Shown: in pieces, positions 26,875 through 34,069 of the stretch
Numbering within the stretch: position 1 is the first letter of the stretch
Layout: each line of letters begins with the position of its first letter
Assembly: GCA_964527995.1 (NCBI GenBank)
Contig: CAZGRP010000019.1
Coordinates: forward strand, 1-64,000
DNA: 64,000 nucleotides
Origin: CAZGRP01 sp964527995
GTDB lineage: Bacteria; Zhuqueibacterota; Zhuqueibacteria; Oceanimicrobiales; CAZGRP01
Direction of reading: 5' to 3'
Notes under the pieces: model-generated
What the model was told of the DNA's origin: nothing
What the model saw: the letters and a program-made list of their open reading frames with translations, nothing else
Database searches by the model: none
Made by a program: the position numbers and the translations under genes

Positions 26875-27528
26875 CTAAGTTCCCTTCTTCTCCAGCGCCG
26901 AAAGAATGGCCTCGAGGTACTGTTGCTCAGGCAGCATCCCATCGGCGGCCGGCTTTTCATTGACGATGGTTTTCGGCACGCCCATCACGCCGTATTTGTA
27001 GCTCAACTGGGGAAACTCGGTCGCCTCCACCATATCCGCCGTGACCAGATCACTCTCGATAGCAAACTGATGCGCCAACCGCACCGCGGTCGGACAGTAG
27101 GGTCACGTGGGGGTCACAAACACCTGAATGTGGAGCGGCTCCGAGACTTCCTTGAGCTTCTGGCGCGCCGCAGGCGACAGCCCCGAGTCGCGGTTGGACA
27201 CCGTCACGATGTCCTCCAGCAACGTCGCGAACTCATAGCCGGCCGGAATCCCGAAATAGCGGATGCCGTAGTCCTTGTCCCCCAGAATGACAGTGGCCGG
27301 GATCTTGTCAATCTTGTAGGTCTCGGCCACTTGCTTGTCGGTGATGAAATTGTATACCTGGAGACTGAGTTTGTCCGAAAGCTCGGCAAGCTCTTCGAGC
27401 AGCTGCCGCGTCTCGCGGCAATACTGGCACTCCAGTTCCTGAGTAAAGTTCACGATCGTCACCGGCTCCTTCATCTGAGCCAGCCGTTTCTGGATTTCCG
27501 CCCTGTCCTTCTCCTGGATAAGCGCCAT
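26875..27528 (-). CDS. Selenocysteine-containing protein disulfide oxidoreductase (two thioredoxin/glutaredoxin folds)
   Basis: Read as one 217-residue protein through an in-frame TGA at 27103-27105. The first fold has Cys34-Gln-Tyr-Cys37; the second would have the active site U142-P-Y-C145, because the TGA stands exactly where a CPYC motif's first Cys belongs (VFVTPT-U-PYCPTAVRLAHQ). Both halves keep frame and thioredoxin character (cis-Pro loops DKIPATVIL and MGVPKTIV). Layout matches Pdo/GlrX-like proteins of thermophiles and anaerobes. A 7-bp stem-loop follows the TGA, and selD lies nearby. Predicted role: dithiol/selenol disulfide exchange. AGGAGGT lies 7 bases before the ATG. A nonsense mutation is the alternative but would not explain the exact position or the SECIS. 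Confidence 0.85.
27075..27093 (-). promoter_or_regulatory. Bacterial SECIS element of the disulfide oxidoreductase gene
   Basis: CCGACCG pairs with CGGUUGG (one G-U) around the loop CGGUG, starting 10 bases after the UGA with the apical loop at +17 to +21. A G is present in the first two loop positions, as in the published bacterial SECIS consensus. Would recruit SelB with Sec-tRNA to recode the UGA. Confidence 0.75.
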
Positions 27529-27625
27529 AATCGCGACCTCCTATGGAGTCAATCCTTCGCGGGCGGACAGCCGGTCTACGACCCCGCCCATCCAGAGCAG
27601 GCGCACGGCCCGCTCAACTTCAGCC

Positions 27626-27835
27626 TCATGTGAAACCGCCGCGCGATCCGCAACAACCACCGGCCGACGCTCCACTTGCAGATTCGCTGCCCGTGGAGGC
27701 GAAGCTCGAGAAAAGCTTCTCCGGCTTCTTGGTACCGCACTTCGGACACTCTAAGTGTTCTCCATCCTCACCCAACCGCTGAAAAGCATCGAACACCTCA
27801 CCGCAACCGCGACAACGATACTCATAGATCGGCAT
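27626..27835 (-). CDS. FmdB-family zinc ribbon protein
   Basis: 69 residues starting MPIYEYRCRGCGEVFDAFQ with a second pair in HLECPKCGTKKPEKLFSSF: two CxxC knuckles forming a zinc ribbon, then a Ser/Gly-rich tail with CCG. This is the putative regulatory protein family of FmdB. AGGAGGT lies 5 bases before the ATG. The start overlaps the end of the read-through frame of the upstream small selenoprotein by 14 bases, so the two are probably co-translated. Confidence 0.9.
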   Translation of the reverse strand: MPIYEYRCRGCGEVFDAFQRLGEDGEHLECPKCGTKKPEKLFSSFASTGSESASGASAGGCCGSRGGFT

Positions 27836-28016
27836 TCACGACCTCCTGTGACGAACTCTCTGTGACCGGTTGTTTCGCTATGTCGGTCTTCTGCTGACGT
27901 TCCTCCGGAACGCGACAGGTTCCAGAGAGTCACGTCGGCACACCCAACCGCGGCAGGACGTACCGCATCACTGCAAAATAGATTGCGAACAGAACAATCG
28001 CCGCTAAGAAATCCAT
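27822..28016 (-). CDS. Small membrane-anchored putative selenoprotein (GVPT-U-LSGTC)
   Basis: Too short to be called without recoding. ATG with AGGTG 5 bases upstream; residues 2-17 form a hydrophobic helix (MDFLAAIVLFAIYFAVMR), then YVLPRLGVPT, then TGA at 27930-27932, then LSGTCRVPEE and a polar tail to a second TGA. In total 64 residues with Sec at 29 and Cys at 34. I recall similar short proteins in sulfate reducers and related anaerobes ending in GVPTCMSGSC-like sequence, where Cys takes the TGA position; that recall is unverified. A good SECIS hairpin follows. Predicted topology: N-in anchor with a periplasmic U-x4-C redox tail. If the TGA is a true stop it is a 28-residue peptide. Confidence 0.65.
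27897..27913 (-). promoter_or_regulatory. Bacterial SECIS element of the small selenoprotein gene
   Basis: GCGUUCC pairs with GGAACGU (outer pair G-U) around a GGA loop at +24 to +26 after the UGA. The loop begins with G and the spacing is inside the accepted 16-37 base range. An alternative 10-bp hairpin at +2 to +28 competes and is less consensus-like. Confidence 0.65.
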
Positions 28017-28027
28017 TCAGACACCTG

Positions 28028-28326
28028 ATAGATTATGAACGTTTCCATGACGACACTCGACCGCGCAGGGTCAGGTCCGTCTTCTGGTGCTTTCCCCGCT
28101 TGACCCAGTCGTCGCCGCGCCGGACACACGCGAGAGAACTTCACCGGGTTTGCGACGATTGCCTGCATGACTCCCTTTTCACTTTCATTTGATGCAGAGC
28201 CGGACCGAAGGTAACACGATACCTGCCCGCCTGCAGGGGTGTCTGTCTTAGAAAGGGAATTTGCCCGACAAAAGCAAGGGCTTTTTCAGAGCCGCAGACC
28301 AAGCAGCCTGGAGGGCCGCCCGAGGG
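28028..28326. other. Spacer between selD and the small selenoprotein gene
   Basis: About 300 bases without a gene I can support. It should contain either read-through from selD or a separate promoter for the small selenoprotein operon; I see no clear -35/-10 pair or terminator. Confidence 0.35.
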
Positions 28327-29385
28327 CTACGGCCGCACCAGTATGGCCTTCTCATCTCGATCGACGATGCGACCGATGACCGATCGCACGCCCACGCCGC
28401 GGCGTTCCAGAGCCGCCAGCAGGGCCTCCAGGCGCTCCGGAGCAACAGCGATCAAAAGACCGCCGGAGGTCTGCGGGTCATAGAGAAGCGGCAACAACTT
28501 GTCGGGGACGCGCGTATCGATGTCGACGTGTGGATCGAGATAGGTGCGGTTGGCCTTCAGGCCGCCGGCCACGTTTCCTGCGCTGGCCAGATCCACCGCC
28601 TCCGAGTAGTAAGGCACGGCCGAAACCTCGATCTCCGCGGCCACTCCGCTGCTTTCGACCAGCTCAAAGAGATGACCCAGGAGGCCGAAGCCCGTGACAT
28701 CAGTGCAGGCCTGCACCCCCACTTCGACCATGGCCTCCGAGGCGGCATCATTGAGGGTCTTCATCTGTTCGACGATCGTTGGCAGCAACGCCTCGGGGAG
28801 TTTCTCGTTCTTCAACGACGTCGTCAGGATCCCCACACCGAGCTTCTTCGTCAGAACCAGAGCCGCGCCGGGGCGCGCTCTGGCATTGGTCACCAGGCGG
28901 TCGGGATGCACCACGCCCGTCACAGCGACGCCGTAGAAGAGTTCAGGCGTCTTCACCGAATGGCCACCAGCAACGACCGCCCGGGCGCGGTTCAAGGTCT
29001 CCATGCCGCCCTCCAAGATGCGGCGCAGCACCGCATTGCTGACCACTCCTCCCGGAGAGCCGAGCAAATTCAAGGCGGTCAACGGTCGGCCACCCATGGC
29101 ATAGACATCGCTGAGGGAGTTGGCGGCAGCGATGGCGCCGTAGTCAAACGGGTCGTCCACCACCGGTGTGATGAAATCGACCGTCTGCACCAGGGCCATA
29201 TCAGCCGAGATTTTGAACACCCCGGCATCGTCGGCTGTGTGCGGCCCTACGAGCAGCCGCGGGTCGTTGCCCGTCCCCAAATCGGACAGGATTTCGTTCA
29301 GGTCACCCGGACCCAGCTTCGACGCTCAGCCAGCGCAGCTCACCAGATGGGTGAGCTGGATAATCTCTTCACGAGAGTGATTCAT
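28327..29385 (-). CDS. selD: Selenide, water dikinase, itself a selenoprotein
   Basis: Full-length SelD of 352 residues when read through the in-frame TGA at 29326-29328. The N-terminal catalytic motif reads LVSCAG-U-ASKLGPGDL, where U20 occupies the site that is Cys or Sec in all SelD proteins and is followed by the essential Lys23. Downstream are TADDAGV, VDFITPVVDDPFDYGAIAA, DVTGFGLLGH and the YDPQTSGGLL motif. Makes selenophosphate from selenide and ATP for Sec-tRNA and other selenium uses. GGAGT lies 9 bases before the ATG. Calling from the next in-frame start truncates 35 residues and removes the active site. A sigma70-like promoter lies about 280 bases upstream. Confidence 0.95.
29299..29315 (-). 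promoter_or_regulatory. Bacterial SECIS element of selD
   Basis: UGGGUC pairs with GACCUG (one internal and one terminal G-U pair) around the loop CGGGU at +17 to +21 after the UGA. Loop position and C-G-G start match the SECIS of the disulfide oxidoreductase gene. Confidence 0.7.
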
Positions 29386-29660
29386 GCCAGCAGCGACTCC
29401 AGTCGTTTCTCACCTTGCGGTAGCATCACTACTCCCACCACTCTGCCGTGCTCTGGCAGCGCAGTCGTCGGTGTTGCCGGCGCTCCACGCCGACGAGCGG
29501 CAGTATGCAAGCAATCGGTTTTGTGACTCCGTTCAATTTCAACGACTCTCGCGGTGCAACAAATTCCAAGGGAGGGTCCTGCTCCAGGCTCCTGCCACCC
29601 GCGCGGCCAGCCCTGCCGGCGACGACGCTGACATCCCGGGTACACATGGAAAGCCTCGAG
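29386..29660 (-). other. Long 5' leader of selD
   Basis: About 275 bases between the candidate promoter and the selD ATG. A 72-codon ATG frame (29429-29647) and an overlapping frame whose stop touches the selD start exist, but neither resembles a known protein. Could hold a regulatory RNA structure; none is recognised. Confidence 0.35.
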
Positions 29661-29665
29661 AAAAA

Positions 29666-29694
29666 ATTATACTACCCCTTTCCGAACAAATCAA
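29666..29694 (-). promoter_or_regulatory. Sigma70-type promoter upstream of selD
   Basis: TTGATT, 17-base spacer, TATAAT on the minus strand, with transcription expected from about 29659. It lies just beyond the terminator of the cytochrome gene, a sensible location. Confidence 0.6.
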
Positions 29695-29725
29695 GGCTTT
29701 TTCGCAACAGCCTGCGCGACGCAAC

Positions 29726-29764
29726 AAAAAAAACCGGCACCCGAGAGGAGTCCGGATGCCGGCT
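29726..29764 (-). terminator. Intrinsic terminator of the multiheme cytochrome gene
   Basis: Minus strand: CCGGCATCCG pairs with CGGGTGCCGG and is followed by eight T. It lies 27 bases after the stop codon. Confidence 0.9.
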
Positions 29765-29790
29765 GCTACCGTTTGCGCGGCCCGCTGGGC

Positions 29791-32586
29791 CTACTTGACG
29801 AACATCAGCTTTCTGGTGAGCGTGGCTCCCTTGGCTTTCAGGCGATAGATATAGACGCCGGTGGGGACGATCTGCCCAGCGTCGTCGCGGCCATCCCAGA
29901 CCACGGTGTGGTAGCCGGGACTGAACCGCCCGACCGCCAGTGTGCGCACCGTTGTCCCCATGAGGTCGTAGATGACCAGCGACACGTCTCCCTCCGTCGG
30001 TACGCCAAAGCGGATCGCGGTCGACGGATTGAACGGGTTGGGATAGTTCTGATTCAAGACATAGTGGCTCGGCACCGTTGCGCTGCGAGCGGCTTCGACG
30101 CTGGTAACGACCACCGGCACTTCTTTGCTAAACCGGCTGCGGTTGCCGGAGAAATCAAACGCCGCCAGCCGATAGTAGTAGGTCGTGCCCACTTTGACGC
30201 TTGCATCAGTATAGGTGGTCTCGGTCAGCGTAGCAAGCGGTTCCGTAGCACCGGGGTCGAAGCCTTGGGTCGTGCCGCGGTAGATGGCGAAGTACTTGAA
30301 ATCGTTGTCCACTGGTTTGTCCCACGCCAACCGCACACCCGAGTCGGTCTCCTCTGCTACGACGTTTGCCGGAGGAGCCGGAGCCAGGTTGTCCACCGAG
30401 TAGCCGCTGTCGGGCTGCGAAACCGCATACAGCGCAGGAACGGCGGTGTGTCCAGACACAAAGAACACGGACCAGTGCATGCCATCGACCTTGGTCGAGT
30501 CGAACAGGGTGGGTACAACGGCGCTGTACCTGTCTTGACCAGCCGCAGGCACCGAGCCAACAAAATCCCATAGGTGGCCTTCGGCCATGACCCGCGTACC
30601 GACGCTTAGAGCCGTTGGATTGGCTGGTACACCTTCGAGCGACTCCAACAGCGCGTAGGTAGTTCGCGAGGCAGACAACGGGGCATCATCGACACGGCGC
30701 CACACAGCATAAAATTTCACTGGATTCTCTCCGACCCCGTCACCACCGAAACGGTTCCATACGACGCGCACCTGCTTGCCCTGGTCGTTCGGGATGTCGG
30801 TAATCGACTCGATCATGCCTGACCCGATATCCCCAGTGGTCAAGGCTTGATGAGCCACCTTGAGTAGATTCACCGCATACTGGAAGTTGTGAACTCCGAA
30901 ACTGCCATCTTCTTTGACGAACAGGTAGTCGTAGGCAGCCAGAAGTTGTGTCGAAGTGTAGTTCGGGTCCGTCGTCGGGTTCAGCTCGAGCGCCACCGAC
31001 GGGTCCCCCAGGGGCGGGAGCAGCTTGCCGACCTCATCGAGCAGACCACGAACCTCATCCTGGGCACTCTCGATGATGCCGTCGCCGTCGTAGTCCTCTT
31101 TGGCCTTGATGTCTTCAAACGAGGAAATGTCGCCGTGGCACTGGCGACATGCGGCTACGTTGTCCACGTCGTCGGTCGGGTCGTCCGGGGTGCCGCCGTC
31201 CCAGGACATCGCGAACGTATGCTCGCCGACGAAGTCATGGCCCGGGTCACCCGTCGCCGGCGTGTCAGCCATGTGGCAGGTAACACAGGCTTCGGGAACC
31301 ACGTTCTTGTGGTTTGAACTCGGAATATGCATTCCGAACGTGATGGCGTTGGTGCCCGCCAGCATGTCGGCCTGATTACTGTGGTGCGGGCCGAAGTGCG
31401 GGTGCCACTGCTGCGCGTAGCTTGCAGCGTCTCTGCGAGACAGATGGCAATTCATGCAGAACTTGCCGATGCTCCCGAAACTAATGGTTTCGCCGTTGTT
31501 CAGGGTGATGTCGCCGACGCTTCGCAACTGATGCTCGTTGGCGGCGCTGTGCGGGTCATGACAGACCTGACAGGTCACCTGTGGAAAGCCCGTGTTGACC
31601 TCGAATGGGCGATCCGAATCAAACCGGTTGACAAAGCCGTAGCCCGAGTGACAGCCTGCACATTCTTCGCGGTTGGCCGCAAAACTCACCCCGACCGCGT
31701 GTGCGGACCTCCTCCACTGGATCGGTTTGCGGTGGTATGGCTCCTCTTCGTGACAGCGGCCGCACACTTTCTCGTCTAGCGTCAAGTCAATCTTGGTAGG
31801 ATCAATGTTCTGCTTGTGCAGGCTGGCCGGTCCATGGCAGTTCTCGCACTGGATATTCGCCCGCCGAGCCAGATCGGGGAAATTCGTCGCCAGGTCGGTC
31901 CAGTTGCCCGGCTGTAGTGTGTCCGGAAACGTCCACCCGAGTTTCTTGGCTACGTCATCAAATCCGTCATTGTCCGCAGTCGCGAGCGTGTCGTAGCCGA
32001 CGGTATGACACTGAATGCAGGACTCGTTGTAGTGGCTGCTCTTGAGACCGTCAATGGCTTCTTTGAACATCGTTGCATGCCCGGTCTGCGTCCAGTCCGA
32101 TATCTTGCTGGTGTGACAGGGTGCACACTCGCCTTTGCTCGGGTCCGCAGCAAGCGTGTCGACGATGCCTACGCCCAGATACTTTGCTGCGATAATCGTG
32201 ACCGTGGTGTCGGCACTGCCAGATCCGGTCGTTATGCTCAATTGAACGACGAACTGCCCAGTCGTATCCGGGATGAATGTCGTCCACTGCGTGTTCACGC
32301 TATCCAGCGCCGCTGCGGATCCTTGAGGTACACTCGCTAGCGACCAGGTATAGCTGGTGACCTGTTCGCCCGACACTTCGTGGCCCGAAAGGTAGACCAA
32401 CTGACCCTTGCCGACGACCCGCAGCCCAGAGGACGGCGGTGTCGTCCATCCCAGCTCTTCGAGTTGCTGGGGACTGAGGCCTTCCACCACGATCTTGGCT
32501 CGTGGTCCCTGTGCCCAACCGAGCCCACAGAAGGCCACAAGAAGGAGCAACGCTCCCCCTACGCTCGACAGCAGCTTTCTGTTCAT
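29791..32586 (-). CDS. Secreted nine-heme c-type cytochrome with PKD-like, FN3-like and FlgD-like C-terminal domains
   Basis: 931 residues from an ATG with AAGGAGG 6 bases upstream. Signal peptide (about 1-26), a PKD/Ig-like domain (about 30-130), then nine CxxCH heme motifs between about residues 154 and 480 (CAPCH, CIQCH, CENCH, CGRCH, CAGCH, CQVCH, CMNCH, CVTCH, CRQCH) with spare histidines for axial ligation, an FN3-like domain (about 740-830), and a C-terminal NYPNPFNPSTAIRF...GVYIYRLKA domain of the FlgD-like/T9SS-type tail found in FCB-group secreted proteins. Likely an extracellular or outer-surface electron carrier, resembling c554/NrfA-related cytochromes. Monocistronic with its own terminator. 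Confidence 0.88.
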   Translation of the reverse strand: MNRKLLSSVGGALLLLVAFCGLGWAQGPRAKIVVEGLSPQQLEELGWTTPPSSGLRVVGKGQLVYLSGHEVSGEQVTSYTWSLASVPQGSAAALDSVNTQWTTFIPDTTGQFVVQLSITTGSGSADTTVTIIAAKYLGVGIVDTLAADPSKGECAPCHTSKISDWTQTGHATMFKEAIDGLKSSHYNESCIQCHTVGYDTLATADNDGFDDVAKKLGWTFPDTLQPGNWTDLATNFPDLARRANIQCENCHGPASLHKQNIDPTKIDLTLDEKVCGRCHEEEPYHRKPIQWRRSAHAVGVSFAANREECAGCHSGYGFVNRFDSDRPFEVNTGFPQVTCQVCHDPHSAANEHQLRSVGDITLNNGETISFGSIGKFCMNCHLSRRDAASYAQQWHPHFGPHHSNQADMLAGTNAITFGMHIPSSNHKNVVPEACVTCHMADTPATGDPGHDFVGEHTFAMSWDGGTPDDPTDDVDNVAACRQCHGDISSFEDIKAKEDYDGDGIIESAQDEVRGLLDEVGKLLPPLGDPSVALELNPTTDPNYTSTQLLAAYDYLFVKEDGSFGVHNFQYAVNLLKVAHQALTTGDIGSGMIESITDIPNDQGKQVRVVWNRFGGDGVGENPVKFYAVWRRVDDAPLSASRTTYALLESLEGVPANPTALSVGTRVMAEGHLWDFVGSVPAAGQDRYSAVVPTLFDSTKVDGMHWSVFFVSGHTAVPALYAVSQPDSGYSVDNLAPAPPANVVAEETDSGVRLAWDKPVDNDFKYFAIYRGTTQGFDPGATEPLATLTETTYTDASVKVGTTYYYRLAAFDFSGNRSRFSKEVPVVVTSVEAARSATVPSHYVLNQNYPNPFNPSTAIRFGVPTEGDVSLVIYDLMGTTVRTLAVGRFSPGYHTVVWDGRDDAGQIVPTGVYIYRLKAKGATLTRKLMFVK

Positions 32587-32613
32587 AGGGGACCTCCTTA
32601 CCTGTCGGTACAC

Positions 32614-33093
32614 TCCTCCTCGATTCTAGTAGTTTGTCCCTAACGAAAGCTCGACACGATCACCAGTGGCATCACCTCCTGTCGCCCATTAAGGGTTCGT
32701 GGTTATGCCCGTATCCGGTTGTTCTGAACCGGGCGCACCACCATTCTGGGCACTCCAATCCGCGCCGGTTGCCCGCAAATGCCATACCATGACATCCTCC
32801 GCGACGCACCGGTTACAGATTTTCTCCTCCCATAACCTGTTGATTTTTAGAGCCCACTACAAGCTTGACCAGGTACGCAAGGCTCCGCCACGCAAGAGTG
32901 TGACAGAAAAGTCCCAGACGTGATAGAACTAACCACCGTAACTATTTGAAGTTAGGACGCTTAGGCGACTGAGACAGGGATGGTTGCTTGTGGGGCGACA
33001 GTGTCCCACACTGTGGGCGTGATTAGGTAGGTGCGGAAGAGGGATCGACGAGGCTTACATTCAGTGAAAGAATCAATTCATTCCATGCAGCCC
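32614..33093. other. Long upstream region of the cytochrome gene
   Basis: About 480 bases with no supported gene. Holds a strong dyad at 32998-33014. I looked for a sigma54 -24/-12 element; the two nearest candidates have a GG-GC spacing of 9 instead of 10. Confidence 0.4.
32998..33014. promoter_or_regulatory. Operator-like dyad ACAGTGT-CCC-ACACTGT
   Basis: Perfect 7-bp arms around CCC, overlapping a second dyad CCCACA-C-TGTGGG (33005-33017). Located between arsC and the cytochrome gene, about 410 bases upstream of the latter. Typical of a dimeric regulator site; the regulator is unknown. Confidence 0.5.
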
Positions 33094-33519
33094 TCATCGC
33101 CGATCCTGCTCGATGAAGCCCCGGACCCTGGCCTCGATCTCATCGCGGACTTGGCGAAAGACCTGCAGCCGCTGGGCCCGTGTGCCTTCGGCAGCAGCCG
33201 GATCCTCGAAACTCCAGTGAAGTTGTAATTCGTTGGTAGGAAACACCGGGCACGTTTCACGTGCCGAATCGCACACAGTGACCACCACATCGAACTCCTG
33301 GCCGAGAAACTCGGTGATCGACTTGGAGCGGTGCTGCGACAGGTCGATTCCCTTCTCTTTCATCACTTCAATCGCGAGCGGGTTCACCGCCGAGGGCTCT
33401 GTCCCGGCGCTAGAAACTTCGTAATCGTCCCCCGCCAGATGGCGCAGAAACCCTTCGGCCATCTGGCTGCGGGCAGAGTTCCCGGTACACACAAACAGAA
33501 CGCGTTTTTTCTCTGGCAT
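33094..33519 (-). CDS. arsC: Arsenate reductase, thioredoxin-coupled (low-molecular-weight phosphatase family)
   Basis: 141 residues with the phosphatase loop VCTGNSARS (catalytic Cys near residue 11), the central VTVCDSARETCPVFP carrying the two resolving cysteines, and FEDPAAAEGT for the DP loop. The Cys triad is that of thioredoxin-dependent ArsC, which reduces arsenate to arsenite. No arsenite pump or ArsR is adjacent. A Cys-containing tyrosine phosphatase of the same fold is less likely given the extra cysteines. Confidence 0.9.
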   Translation of the reverse strand: MPEKKRVLFVCTGNSARSQMAEGFLRHLAGDDYEVSSAGTEPSAVNPLAIEVMKEKGIDLSQHRSKSITEFLGQEFDVVVTVCDSARETCPVFPTNELQLHWSFEDPAAAEGTRAQRLQVFRQVRDEIEARVRGFIEQDRR

Positions 33520-33613
33520 CGTCGTCTTTCTCGATGTTCGTCACACCTGCTACGTAACCGAACACAGACCGCGATTGAGTCGCCCGGCAGCCGATCCACC
33601 GCCGCTGCCTTCA

Positions 33614-34069
33614 TCACCGCGCCGCTTTGCGGGGCGCTCCGGCCTCGATCCACCGGATGATCAGAGCGATCTGGTCATCCCGCAACGGCTCTCCTTTCAG
33701 CGGCATGCGGCCACCGCGAGCCTGTGTGCCAAGCAGCTTCTGTACAAGATAGCTGCTATCCGGCTTGAACGGCTGCACTCGCAGCAACGAAGGAACCTCC
33801 TTGCTCGGCTGACCGACAAGATGAGCATAGGCGGCGCCGGCAGTCAAGTCAAGTCCCAACCACGCCCTCGGGCCGGCGTGGCAGCCGCCTGTGGCGCAGT
33901 TCTGCTGCAGCAACGGCAGAATCTCGGCATCGAAATCGGGCGCGGGTAGATCGCGGCTCCCGCCACCCACACCCGCCACCACCACCAGCAGAGCGACGGC
34001 GGCCAAGGCCAGCGGAACCACCAGCAGAGGCAGCCGGGATTGCGACAAACCTGGTCTCCGCTCCGACAT
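33614..34069 (-). CDS. Membrane-anchored c-type cytochrome-like protein with CX4CH motif
   Basis: 151 residues from an ATG overlapping the stop of the ZIP gene (TGATG). One N-terminal transmembrane helix (about 13-35), then a cytochrome-like domain with FDAEILPLLQQNCATGGCH, where the heme-attachment site is C-x4-C-H, and the ending GRMPLKGEPLRDDQIALIIRWIEAGA typical of planctomycete-type/PSCyt domains. Periplasmic. Last gene of the regulator-oxidase-transporter operon, perhaps accepting electrons from metal oxidation by the multicopper oxidase. Whether heme is really bound through the longer motif is unproven. Confidence 0.75.
   Translation of the reverse strand: MSERRPGLSQSRLPLLVVPLALAAVALLVVVAGVGGGSRDLPAPDFDAEILPLLQQNCATGGCHAGPRAWLGLDLTAGAAYAHLVGQPSKEVPSLLRVQPFKPDSSYLVQKLLGTQARGGRMPLKGEPLRDDQIALIIRWIEAGAPRKAAR

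Noticed and set aside
26875..27084. Independent 69-codon gene after a separate 141-codon thioredoxin gene
   Set aside because: It has no ribosome site or natural N-terminus, starts inside a CPYC-type active site, and is in frame with the upstream gene across a single TGA; a selenoprotein explains all of this.
29429..29647. 72-codon gene in the selD leader
   Set aside because: No ribosome site of note, no recognisable family, Arg-rich composition; kept only as a leader note.
32870..32900. Sigma54 promoter (TGGCGGAGCCTTGC) upstream of the cytochrome gene
   Set aside because: GG to GC spacing is 9 bases, one short of the required 10; a second candidate near 32760-32790 fails likewise.
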